From contig CAKTDV010000012.1 in NCBI GenBank assembly GCA_934546745.1, forward strand, positions 1 through 64,000: 64,000 nt of DNA, written 5' to 3'. Shown here one piece after another: positions 51,630-59,498 of this stretch. This stretch comes from an uncultured Desulfovibrio sp. (GTDB lineage: Bacteria; Desulfobacterota; Desulfovibrionia; Desulfovibrionales; Desulfovibrionaceae). A program made the translations under genes and the position numbers. The notes below the pieces were generated by a model, which was not told the origin of the DNA, did not search any database, and worked only from the letters and a program-made list of their open reading frames with translations. Every line of letters begins with the position of its first letter. The first letter of the stretch is position 1.

Positions 51630-52223
51630 TTAGCGGCCCAGTGCCGCGCGGCGCGCCGTGCAGGTTTTGGCCAGCTCCTTCAATTCGGGATCGTCCGGAA
51701 TGACGGCGAGTCCCTTTTTCAGATAGCCCAGGGCGCGCACGACCTCGTCAACTTCCATGAGCTGCCGGGCAATCATGCCAAAGACGGCCTTTTCATCCCG
51801 GTAATAGGAGAGGGCCTTCGCATAGAGCGCGTCCGCCTCGGAGACCTTGCCGCGTTCCAGTTCCGAGTGGGCCTCCTTCAGTGTCTTGTCAAGGGCCATT
51901 TTGCGCTGCATGGCCTCCTCATAGGATTCCTCCTTTACCTTCTCCGCCTGCATGAGCTGGTAGACGCGGGCGAAAATGGCGAAAATCTCCCGCTCCTTGC
52001 CGCCCTGATAGATGACGGGCGCGGCGTGATATTTTTTGAAGGAGGCAAGGGCGGTGACGCTGTTGATGCCTTCGCGGAAGTCGCCGCGCAGATCCATGGG
52101 GGCGGACTGGCCGCCAAGATCCTTGAGCGCGAGCAGGACCAGAGACAGGGCGCGTTCGAGTTCGTTACGGTTGGCGCTGGCTTTGGCGCGACCGAGATCT
52201 TCACGTATCTTGCGTGGATTCAT
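51630..52223 (-). CDS. Helical hypothetical protein with TPR-like C-terminus
   Basis: A 197-residue soluble all-helical protein starting MNPRKIREDLGRAKASANRN. The C-terminal half has tandem helices (GKVSEADALYAKALSYYRDE and ALGYLKKGLAVIPDDPELKE) like two TPR units. ATG 52223 is chosen over TTG 52226. The leader carries a palindrome module that supplies the ribosome-binding site AAAGGAA, and argD has nearly the same leader. Function is unknown, though scaffolding is likely. Confidence 0.78.
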   Translation of the reverse strand: MNPRKIREDLGRAKASANRNELERALSLVLLALKDLGGQSAPMDLRGDFREGINSVTALASFKKYHAAPVIYQGGKEREIFAIFARVYQLMQAEKVKEESYEEAMQRKMALDKTLKEAHSELERGKVSEADALYAKALSYYRDEKAVFGMIARQLMEVDEVVRALGYLKKGLAVIPDDPELKELAKTCTARRAALGR

Positions 52224-52866
52224 CAAAAATTCCTTTGTGGTCTGAAACCTCCCCCTTCAGGGGGAAAGCTCTTCTTGACACACCGGGCAAGCCGGTGAAA
52301 ACCTTTTCCGTCACCCCTCCCTTCGGGGAAAGGCGGCAAGCCGCACGGCAACGCGAACACCGCGGGCCGCCGGATGCGGCGCCGGCCGGCGGATGGGGCG
52401 ACTGCGGATGGAAACATCAGAAAAAACCTCTACGGCCTGAAATTCCCCCCAGGGGAAAACGTGGTTCTGGCACGGCGGCGACAAGGAGAGGGGGCGGGAT
52501 TCGCGCCGGAATTCGCGCGTTGACGCGATCCCCTGGCGGCTGCTATCCTGCGGCATCCGTTCCCGCCCCTCCTGCCTAGAACGCTGCCGGAACGCTCTGC
52601 CAGCCGCGCTGCCCGCACACTGTTCCGCGCACGGTCACGGGGGAAAGGCCCTCTCTGGAAGGGGGCTCCCGAAGGCTCGCGCCGAAGGCGCGCTGACGGA
52701 ACCGGGGCGCGGAATCGCCGGGGGCGTTCTCCCCTGAAGTCATCTGGTAGCACACAACAGGCGGAAAGGCAAAATTCCCTCCGGGCGCGACCCCCCTTGT
52801 TCCTTCACGGAGCACGCGGTTCGCGCGGCGGGGAAGTCCTTTTCGTCGCGGGAGGTTCGCGGTTCT
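52224..52866. repeat. Gene-free region dense in REP-like palindrome modules
   Basis: No convincing gene is seen here. At least three similar palindromic units occur: 52251-52264 (CCCCCT-tc-AGGGGG), 52315-52334 (CCCCTCCC/GGGG type) and 52440-52460 (CCCCCC/GGGG). Weaker relatives lie at 52643-52675, 52728-52745 and 52770-52790. On the minus strand the units at 52251 and 52440 are each followed by TTCAG, a purine-rich patch and an ATG. Confidence 0.6.
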
Positions 52867-53973
52867 ATGGCACGCATTCTTTACGGGGTGCATGGGACGG
52901 GGCATGGCCATGCCATGCGCGCGTTGACCATTGCGCGGCGTCTGCGTTCCCATGAGTTTCTGTTTGTTGCCGGGGACGACGCGCCCGGCGTTCTGGAAGG
53001 GGAGTTCCCCGTGCGGCGGATTCCCAATCTGGGGACCGTCTTCAAAAACTACAGGGTGGATCTGGCCGCCACCATCGGCAGGGCCGTTCCGCTGCTGCTG
53101 CGTTCCGGGAGCCATGTGCGATCGGTGCTGCGCATCATGGAGGAGTTCCGGCCCGATGTCTGCATGACGGATCTGGAATTCTTCGTGCCGCGTGCCGCCC
53201 GCATGGCCGGGCTGCCCTGCCTGACGCTGGATCACCAGCATGTCATCACCTGCTGCCGCCATGAGGGGTTGCCCGCCGGTATGCGCTGGGACGCTTTTTT
53301 TCAGGGCTTGACGCCGCGCTGGCTTTTCCGGCCCACGGAAGAGAACCTCATTGTTTCCTTCTATGCGCCGCCGCCCCTGCCCGGCCGCAACGTCCGCATC
53401 GTGCCGCCCATTTTGCGCGACAGGGTGCTGGAACTTGCGCCGGAGGACAGGGGGCATGTGGTCGTCTATCAGAGCAATGCGACGGATCGGCGGCTGGTGG
53501 ACTTCCTGCGGGCGGGCACACGGCGTCCCTGCTATGTGTTCGGCTATGGCCGCACCGAAGGAGGCGACGGCAACGTGCATTTCATGCCCAAGAGCGAGGA
53601 GGGCTTTCTGCGCCTGCTGGAGGGGTGTTCCTACGTGATCCAGGGGGGCAGCCATACGCTGATGACCGAGGCCCTGTATCTGGGCAAGCCCGTGTTTTCC
53701 ATACCGCTCACGGCCATGGTGGAGCAGCGCTTCAACGCCTTCTATCTGGAGAGGCTCGGCTACGGCATACAGACCTCCATGGAGAGCCTGTCGCCAGAAC
53801 GGCTTTTTGATTTTGAGCTGCGCCTGCCGCGTTTCCGGGCGACCATTGCCGAAGCCGGCAACTTCTGCGGCAATGACGTCGTGTTCGGCCTTGTGGATGC
53901 CTTTGTCCGTACTGGCGCGCTGCCGCGCGGCCCCGTTCCCCTCCAACATGAAACCGCCGCGAGGAAGGTGTGA
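52867..53973 (+). CDS. Glycosyltransferase, GT-B fold (MJ1255-like)
   Basis: A 368-residue protein like COG1819/UDP-glycosyltransferases. MARILYGVHGTGHGHAMRAL begins the acceptor-side Rossmann domain. The C-terminal donor side contains VVVYQSNATDRRLVDFL, CSYVIQGGSHTLMTEALYLG and KPVFSIPLTAMVEQRFNAFY, matching the nucleotide-sugar binding region. Ribosome-binding site GGGAGG lies about 13 bp before ATG. The sugar and acceptor cannot be read. It overlaps the coiled-coil gene that follows (TGATG). Confidence 0.88.
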   Translation: MARILYGVHGTGHGHAMRALTIARRLRSHEFLFVAGDDAPGVLEGEFPVRRIPNLGTVFKNYRVDLAATIGRAVPLLLRSGSHVRSVLRIMEEFRPDVCMTDLEFFVPRAARMAGLPCLTLDHQHVITCCRHEGLPAGMRWDAFFQGLTPRWLFRPTEENLIVSFYAPPPLPGRNVRIVPPILRDRVLELAPEDRGHVVVYQSNATDRRLVDFLRAGTRRPCYVFGYGRTEGGDGNVHFMPKSEEGFLRLLEGCSYVIQGGSHTLMTEALYLGKPVFSIPLTAMVEQRFNAFYLERLGYGIQTSMESLSPERLFDFELRLPRFRATIAEAGNFCGNDVVFGLVDAFVRTGALPRGPVPLQHETAARKV

Positions 53974-54476
53974 TGAGCGCAACCATTGTCGTTGACAGTC
54001 TGGCGTATGCCAGAAAGCTGGAGCAGGCCGGGTTCAGCCGCCAGCAGGCGGAAGCGCAGGCGGAAGTCTTTCAGGAGCAGGTCGAACGCCTGCGCGCCGC
54101 CCTGCAACCCATTCTGGCCTTTTACGAGGAGGCGACCCGCAAGGATCTTGCCACCAGGGGTGACGTGCTGGACACCCGCCTTGAGATTGAGAAAGTCCGG
54201 GCGGATCTCAGCACGCGGATTGAGCAGATCCGGGCGGAACTCAAGAGCGATATTGAGACTACGCGGGCGGAAGTGGAGAAAGTCCGGGCGGATCTCACGA
54301 CGCGGATTGAGCAAGTCAATGCGGATCTCAGGACGGAGATTGAGAAAGTCCGGGCGGAGGTGGAAAAAGTCCGTGTGGATGTGGAAAAAAGCAAATATGC
54401 CCTTCTCAAGTGGCAGATAGGCATAGGGTTGACGCTCCTTACCGTCATGGCCAGGGGCTTCGGCTGGATCGGCTGA
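53973..54476 (+). CDS. DUF1640-like coiled-coil membrane protein
   Basis: A 167-residue protein. The N-terminal AYARKLEQAGFSRQQAEAQA head is typical of DUF1640/CCDC90-like proteins. A coiled coil with near-repeats follows (LEIEKVRADLSTRIEQIRAE, AEVEKVRADLTTRIEQVNAD, TEIEKVRAEVEKVRVDVEKS). A C-terminal membrane helix (GIGLTLLTVMARGFGWIG) ends the protein. ATG 53973 overlaps the glycosyltransferase stop, so the two are coupled. The repeats in DNA make the copy number prone to recombination. Confidence 0.85.
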   Translation: MSATIVVDSLAYARKLEQAGFSRQQAEAQAEVFQEQVERLRAALQPILAFYEEATRKDLATRGDVLDTRLEIEKVRADLSTRIEQIRAELKSDIETTRAEVEKVRADLTTRIEQVNADLRTEIEKVRAEVEKVRVDVEKSKYALLKWQIGIGLTLLTVMARGFGWIG

Positions 54477-54569
54477 CAGGGGCGCCAAGGCACGTGTGGC
54501 TAAACATTTTCTACGTCATGTCGATAGAGACAAAAAAAGTGCGAAAAATCCAACCAACGGAGGCATAAA

Positions 54570-55054
54570 ATGGCACGATTCTTCCTCTCTCTCTCTCTCT
54601 CTCTTTGATTCTCTCTGTCGGCCTGCTCTCTTCTGGCTGTGTTTCCCAGATGTCAAATCCGCATAAGGATCTGACGTATCAGGAAGCATCACAGATTTTG
54701 ATTAAGGGAAAAACGACAAAGGCGGACGTTGAAAAGCGCTTTGGAAAACCCGACGCAGTGTCAGCCAGCAATGCGACGGAACGATGGACATATCATTTGA
54801 TAAAATCCAATGCGTTGTTAGGTTCCATGGGGACCTCCGCCGCAACTATCGCCACGAGCACGGCGATGAGCAGCATCCCTTTTGTCGGCAGCGGCGCCCT
54901 TATGTCCGCGCAGATAGCTGCGAAAAGTCATGCCACTACGGCTGTTGCGGGGGCAGCCTCTCAAGCGACGAACCCCAATGCATCGAAGACGCTACGCATA
55001 GAGTTCTTCAAGGGGGTCGTGAAAAGTTTTACGCTGTCTTCAGACACCTACTAG
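54570..55054 (+). pseudogene. BamE/SmpA-like lipoprotein, phase-variable by CT repeat (OFF as read)
   Basis: The body reads KDLTYQEASQILIKGKTTKA, DVEKRFGKPDAVS and a C-terminal LRIEFFKGVVKSFTLSSD, like BamE/SmpA/OmlA-domain lipoproteins. A strong GGAGG site precedes ATG 54570. From there ten CT units (54585-54604) lead to TGA at 54606-54608, giving MARFFLSLSLSL only. Removing one CT unit (nine left), or adding two, gives a perfect lipoprotein signal MARFFLSLSLSLILSVGLL followed by the lipobox SSGC. The 149-residue frame from TTG 54605 has no ribosome-binding site. Confidence 0.85.
54585..54604 (+). repeat. (CT)10 dinucleotide tract in lipoprotein signal sequence
   Basis: Ten perfect CT units, 15 bp into the coding region. 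The length is not a multiple of three per unit, so slippage switches reading frame. As read, it is in the OFF phase for the lipoprotein. Confidence 0.95.
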
Positions 55055-55197
55055 CCATCCTGTAACGGATCGGTGAGAAGGGGCGTGTCTGGCATGGAGG
55101 GTGGAACAACCCGCAATGCCGGATATGCTCCTGTTTTTTCCTGCGGGCCAGTGCTTGGCCGGAAACGTTTTCGGTAACGCCACCGTGTTTTTCAGAA

Positions 55198-55231
55198 GCA
55201 GCCAAGAAACAGCCGCCCCGGCGGGCGGCTG
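55198..55231 (-). terminator. Probable terminator of trmFO
   Basis: On the minus strand AGCCGCCC-gccg-GGGCGGCT is followed by GTTTCTT, about 40 bp after the trmFO stop. The T-run is interrupted. The remaining 55055-55197 shows nothing coding. Confidence 0.5.
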
Positions 55232-55268
55232 ACAGGGGCGGAGGCCGCCCCCTTCTGGGATGCGCCGC

Positions 55269-56618
55269 CTACCCCTCTTCTTCCGGCAGATGTTCCGCCT
55301 TCCACCGGGCGAAATCCTCCTGGGCGCGGGCGCTGTAAAGGGCCTTGCGGTCTTTTTTACCGGCGCGCTGCTGCAGTTCCGGCATGAGGCCGAAATGCGC
55401 GTTGGAGGGCTGGAAGCGTTTGGCGGGCGTGCGCAGGTGCCGCAGCAGCGCGCCCAGGGCCGTGGTGGGCGGCGGCGGAGGCAGTTCCCGGCCCCGCGCC
55501 CGCGCAAGGAGCAGCAGCGCGGCCCAGAGGCCGCAGGCGGCGGATTCCACATAGCCTTCCACGCCGGTGATCTGCCCGGCCAGCATGAAGCGGGGGCGGG
55601 CGGCGAGGCGCAGATCGTCCGTCAGGGCCTGGGGCGCGTTGACGTAAGTGTTGCGGTGCATGCTGCCAAAACGGGCAAATTCGGCCTGTTCCAATCCGGG
55701 TACCATGCGGAAGACACGGGCCTGTTCCGCATAGGTGAGTTTCGTCTGGCAGCCCACAAGATTGCAGGCCTCGGCGTTGGCGCTTTCCGCCCGCAGTTGC
55801 AGAATGGCCCAGGGGCGGCGGCCTGTGCGCGGATCTGTAAAGCCTACGGGCTTGAGCGGGCCGAAGGTCAGCGTGCGGGGGCCGCGTTCGGCCAACGCCT
55901 CGATGGGCATGCAGCCCTCAAAATGCGTCTCCTTCTCAAAGCCGTGGGCCGTCGTCTTTTCCGCGCCCAGCAGAGCTTGATGGAAAGCCTCGTATTCGTC
56001 CCGGCTCATGGGGCAGTTCAGGTAGTCGCCGCCTTCCTCCCCCTTTTCCTGTCCGTAGCGCGAGGCCTGGAACACGACGCGGGTATCGAGGGAATGCGTC
56101 CAGACAATGGGTGCGATGGCGTCGTAAAAATAGCAGTGTTGCGCGCCCACAGCTTCGGCCAGCGAGGCGGAAAGACCGTCAGACGCCAGCGGTCCGGCGG
56201 CGATGACCACGTCGCCCATGCCGTCCAGCGCGGCGTCGTCCAGCGAATTGATGCGCTGGCAGCGCGGATCAATGCGCGGATGTTCCTCAACGCGGCGCGT
56301 CATGGCGGCGGCAAAGGCGTTGCGATCCACGGCCAGCGCCTTTCCCGCGGGAATGCGCGTCGCATCGGCACAGGCCATGAAGGCGCTGCCCAGCGAGCGC
56401 AGTTCGGCCTTCAGCAGGCCGATGCCGGAGGTGATGTCATCCGACCGCAGCGAATTGGAGCAGACAAGTTCGGCCAGCGACGCGCTCACATGGGCCGGTG
56501 AGTGGAAGCGCGGTTTCTGCTCAAAAAGAACGACGGACAGACCGGCGCCAGCCAGTCGCAGGGCACATTCGCACCCGGCAAGGCCGCCGCCCACAACGGC
56601 AACAGGCGTTTCGTTCAC
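55269..56618 (-). CDS. trmFO: Methylenetetrahydrofolate--tRNA-(uracil-5-)-methyltransferase
   Basis: A folate/FAD-dependent enzyme making m5U54 in tRNA. The 449 residues begin with the FAD Rossmann motif PVAVVGGGLAGCECALRLAG. CSNSLRSDDITSGIGLLKAE and the conserved Cys pair near CPMSRDEYEAF and GCMPIEALAERGPRTLTFGP are present. AGQITGVEGYVESAACGLWA completes the flavin site. TrmFO replaces the SAM-dependent TrmA in many non-enterobacterial lineages. It is a single gene on the minus strand, divergent from dut. Confidence 0.96.
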   Translation of the reverse strand: MNETPVAVVGGGLAGCECALRLAGAGLSVVLFEQKPRFHSPAHVSASLAELVCSNSLRSDDITSGIGLLKAELRSLGSAFMACADATRIPAGKALAVDRNAFAAAMTRRVEEHPRIDPRCQRINSLDDAALDGMGDVVIAAGPLASDGLSASLAEAVGAQHCYFYDAIAPIVWTHSLDTRVVFQASRYGQEKGEEGGDYLNCPMSRDEYEAFHQALLGAEKTTAHGFEKETHFEGCMPIEALAERGPRTLTFGPLKPVGFTDPRTGRRPWAILQLRAESANAEACNLVGCQTKLTYAEQARVFRMVPGLEQAEFARFGSMHRNTYVNAPQALTDDLRLAARPRFMLAGQITGVEGYVESAACGLWAALLLLARARGRELPPPPPTTALGALLRHLRTPAKRFQPSNAHFGLMPELQQRAGKKDRKALYSARAQEDFARWKAEHLPEEEG

Positions 56619-56715
56619 GCGGAAGACTCCTTTTTCCCCGCAGTGTGGACAAAATGCCGCTTCTTGGCAAGTCCGGCCCCTTGCCCTTCGCGGACGGCTG
56701 GGCTACAGATGGGGA

Positions 56716-57255
56716 ATGACAACGCCTACCGCTTCCCCCGTCTCTCCTTCGGCCCGAAAGCCTGCCGATCCCTCTGCTCCAGAGCATACTCCAGCCCCCA
56801 ATGTGCCCGTGCGTGTGGCCTTTGCCAGCGAGGCGGCCAGACGGCTCTACGGCGGTGTGCCGCATCCGGCGACCTCCCGATCCGCCGGGGTGGATGTGCG
56901 CGCCTGTCTGGACGGGGACGCCGCGGAGATTCCTCCGGGAGGGCGGCTGGCCATACCGTCCGGCCTGCGGGTGCAGCCCCTGTGTCCGGGGGTGGCCGGG
57001 TTCCTCTATTCCCGCAGCGGGCTTGGCGCGCGCGACGGCCTTGTTGTGGCCCAGGGCGTGGGCGTCATCGATCCCGATTACACGGGGGAAATCCTCATCG
57101 TGCTGCGCAACACTTCGAGGGAGGCGCGGCGGATTCGGCGCGGTGATCGCATTGCCCAGCTCGTGTTTCAGCCTGTCCTCATGCCGCTATGGCGCGAAGG
57201 CGATCTGGACGCCACGGATCGCGGCGCGGGCGGTTTCGGGCATACCGGCGCGTAG
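56716..57255 (+). CDS. dut: dUTP pyrophosphatase
   Basis: Dut hydrolyses dUTP to dUMP to keep uracil out of DNA. The trimeric dUTPase motifs are intact: SAGVDVRACLDG (1), YSRSGLGARDGL (2), GVGVIDPDYTGEILIVLRN (3), RIRRGDRIAQLVF (4) and RGAGGFGHTG (5). The 179 residues include a Pro/Ser-rich start of about 30. The true start could be later than ATG 56716, since its ribosome-binding site is too close. A long upstream extension of this frame into the trmFO antisense is rejected. Confidence 0.94.
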   Translation: MTTPTASPVSPSARKPADPSAPEHTPAPNVPVRVAFASEAARRLYGGVPHPATSRSAGVDVRACLDGDAAEIPPGGRLAIPSGLRVQPLCPGVAGFLYSRSGLGARDGLVVAQGVGVIDPDYTGEILIVLRNTSREARRIRRGDRIAQLVFQPVLMPLWREGDLDATDRGAGGFGHTGA

Positions 57256-57402
57256 CGCGCGGTTTCCTGTGTACTCTTTTTTCAGAAACTCCCCGAACTA
57301 CGCTTCTCCCGTGCGGCGAGGCACAGACGGCGGCGTCGCTGTGCCGCACCATGCGCGTCATCGGGAAAGGGGGCCACGGCGTTGCCGCGTTCCCAGGAAC
57401 AG

Positions 57403-57448
57403 CGCTTCTCCCCGAAGGGGAAGGCTTCAGATACCAAAGGAATTTGTC
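57403..57448 (+). repeat. Palindromic leader module before argD
   Basis: CTCCCC-ga-aGGGGAAGG, then TTCAGA and CCAAAGGAATTTGTC lead to the argD ATG. The same order and near-identical bases occur on the minus strand at 52224-52270 before the TPR-like gene. The module supplies the ribosome-binding site. The preceding 57256-57402 has no gene. Confidence 0.6.
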
Positions 57449-58648
57449 ATGAGCCATGCCTTTGATCAGGTGAAGGAACAGGAAGAGGCTCTGCTGTGCC
57501 GCTCCTACAGCCGCTACCCCATCGCCGTCGCGCGCGGCAAGGGGTCGCGCCTGTGGGACGTGGACGGCAGGGAATATGTGGATTTGCTGGCCGGTATCGC
57601 CGTCACCGGCCTCGGGCACTGCAACGACGAGGTGACGGCCGCCCTTGTGGCGCAGGCCGGGCGTCTCTGGCATGTGAGCAATCTGTTCTATCAGGAACCG
57701 CAGCTGGATCTGGCCCGCCGCCTGCTGGCCGAAAGCCATCATGGCAAGGTCTTTTTCTGCAATTCCGGCGCGGAGGCCAACGAGGCGGCCATCAAGCTGG
57801 CCCGCCGCTACATGCGGAAAGTGCGGGGCACGGACGCCTGCGAGATCGTCACCCTGTCCAGCTGTTTTCATGGCCGCACATTCGGGGCGCTGGCCGCCAC
57901 GGGCCGGGAAAGCCTCAGCGACGGCTTCACACCGCTGCCCGGCGGTTTCCTTCAGGTCGAGGCCGGTAATCTGGACGCGCTGGACGCTGTCACCGGCCCG
58001 AAGACGGCCGCCGTCATGCTGGAAACCGTGCAGGGCGAGGGCGGCGTGCGCCCCCTGCCCGCCGCCTACCTTGAGGGGGTGGAGCGCCTCTGCCGCCAGA
58101 AGGGCATCCTGCTCATCTGCGACGAGGTGCAGGCCGGGCTGTGCCGCACGGGCCGCTTCTGGGCCTATCAGCATTTCGGCCTGACACCGGACATCGTTTC
58201 CTGCGCCAAGGCGCTGGCCAACGGTCTGCCCATGGGGGCCATGCTGGCCACGGACGAGGCGGCGCGGGGCTTTGAGGCGGGCAGCCACGCCACCACCTTT
58301 GGCGGTGGCGCACTGGTGTCCGCCGTGGCGGCAAAGACGGTGGAGATTCTGCGGCGGGACAACCTCGACGCGCGCGCGGCGGCGCTGGGCGCGGCTTTCC
58401 GCGACAAGGCCGAAGCCCTGCGTCAGCGTCTTGGCGGGGCCATTGCCGAGGTGCGCGGCCTGGGTCTCATGATCGGCATCGAGCTGACCGCGGACGGCGC
58501 GCCCGTCTGGAAGGAGCTGCTGCGGCGCGGCCTCATCTGCAACCTGAGCCACGGCACAACGCTGCGCCTGCTGCCCGCCCTGACCATTGACGCCGCCGAT
58601 CTGGACAGATTTCTGGAAACGCTGGAGGCGATTCTTTCCGGGAAGTAG
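57449..58648 (+). CDS. argD: Acetylornithine aminotransferase (class III PLP)
   Basis: A 399-residue PLP transaminase of arginine (and possibly lysine) synthesis. It starts at MSHAFDQVKEQEEALLCRSY behind AAAGGAA. Motifs are NLFYQEPQLDLARRLLAES, FFCNSGAEANEAAIKLARRY, CFHGRTFGALAATGRESL and ICDEVQAGLCRTGRFWA. The PLP lysine lies in SCAKALANGLPMGAM. A roughly 215-residue upstream open extension comes from readthrough alongside dut and is rejected. Close relatives acting on succinylornithine or GABA cannot be excluded. Confidence 0.93.
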   Translation: MSHAFDQVKEQEEALLCRSYSRYPIAVARGKGSRLWDVDGREYVDLLAGIAVTGLGHCNDEVTAALVAQAGRLWHVSNLFYQEPQLDLARRLLAESHHGKVFFCNSGAEANEAAIKLARRYMRKVRGTDACEIVTLSSCFHGRTFGALAATGRESLSDGFTPLPGGFLQVEAGNLDALDAVTGPKTAAVMLETVQGEGGVRPLPAAYLEGVERLCRQKGILLICDEVQAGLCRTGRFWAYQHFGLTPDIVSCAKALANGLPMGAMLATDEAARGFEAGSHATTFGGGALVSAVAAKTVEILRRDNLDARAAALGAAFRDKAEALRQRLGGAIAEVRGLGLMIGIELTADGAPVWKELLRRGLICNLSHGTTLRLLPALTIDAADLDRFLETLEAILSGK

Positions 58649-58664
58649 GGTCAGGAGAGAGCGC

Positions 58665-58716
58665 AAAAAAGGGGAGGGGCCGGCGTGTGCCGGGGCTCCT
58701 CCCCTTTCTCTTTTGT
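58665..58716. terminator. Bidirectional terminator between argD and liv operon
   Basis: A long stem (AAAGGGGAG...CTCCTCCCCTTT with CCGGC/GCCGG inside) is flanked by an A-run on one side and TTTCTCTTTT on the other. It can serve argD. For the converging liv operon the A-run at 58665-58670 supplies the T-tail. Confidence 0.8.
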
Positions 58717-58793
58717 TCGGTCGTTTTCTTTCCTTGAGTCCGGTGTCTGTGAACGCGGGAACATGCGGCGCGGGTTTTTCCCCGGAGGCGTCG

Positions 58794-59498
58794 CTACAAT
58801 CCCAGATAGGCGGAGCGGACGGCCGGGCTTTCCAGCAACTCGGAAGCCGCGCCGTCCATGACAATGCGGCCGTTTTCCAGCACATAGCCCCTGTGGGCGA
58901 TGCGCAGGGCCTGATTGGCATTCTGCTCCACCAGAAAGACGGTGGTGCCGCTCTCGTTGACCTTCTGGATGATCTTGAAGATCTGCTGGATGATGATGGG
59001 GGCGAGCCCCAGCGAGGGTTCGTCCAGCAGGAGGAGTTTGGGGCGGCCCATGAGGGCGCGGCTGATGGCGAGCATCTGCTGTTCGCCGCCTGAGAGGGTG
59101 CCGCCCTGCTGCCTGCGGCGTTTGGCAAGGATGGGGAACAGCTCAAACACATAGTCCATGTCGCGCTGTATGCCGGCCTTGTCCCCGCGCAGGAATGCGC
59201 CCAGATCGAGGTTCTCCTGCACGGTCATGTCCGGGAATATCAGGCGGCCTTCGGGTACCTGGCTGATGCCAAGGCCGACGATTTCGTGAGGGGCACGCTC
59301 ATGAATGGCTTCGCCGTTCCAGAGAATCTCCCCCCCGCGGGGCCGGTTGATGCCGCAGATGGTCATGAGCGTGGTGGATTTGCCCGCGCCGTTGGCGCCG
59401 ATGAGCGTGACGATCTCGCCGTCGTTGATGGTCAGCGAAATACCGCGCAGGGCCTGGATGTTGCCGTAATAGGTATCGACGTCGCGCAGCTCAAGCAT
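58794..59498 (-). CDS. livF: Branched-chain amino acid ABC transporter ATP-binding protein LivF
   Basis: A 234-residue ATPase. Walker A is GANGAGKSTTLMTICG, the signature LSGGEQQMLAISRALM and Walker B LLLLDEPSLGLAP. The start at MLELRDVDTYYGNIQALRG overlaps the livG stop and has GGGGAG upstream. The short C-terminus without the LivG extension identifies it as LivF. It is the last gene of the operon. Confidence 0.96.
   Translation of the reverse strand: MLELRDVDTYYGNIQALRGISLTINDGEIVTLIGANGAGKSTTLMTICGINRPRGGEILWNGEAIHERAPHEIVGLGISQVPEGRLIFPDMTVQENLDLGAFLRGDKAGIQRDMDYVFELFPILAKRRRQQGGTLSGGEQQMLAISRALMGRPKLLLLDEPSLGLAPIIIQQIFKIIQKVNESGTTVFLVEQNANQALRIAHRGYVLENGRIVMDGAASELLESPAVRSAYLGL

Noticed and set aside
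52223..52417. A 64-codon minus-strand frame after the third palindromic leader copy
   Set aside because: It consists mostly of translated repeat units and a basic low-complexity segment, and has no plausible fold. It was kept only as part of the repeat region.
57256..57448. N-terminal extension of argD giving 615 residues from 56801
   Set aside because: The extension runs out of frame through dut and the palindrome leader. The family start MSHAFDQVKEQEE has a proper ribosome-binding site.
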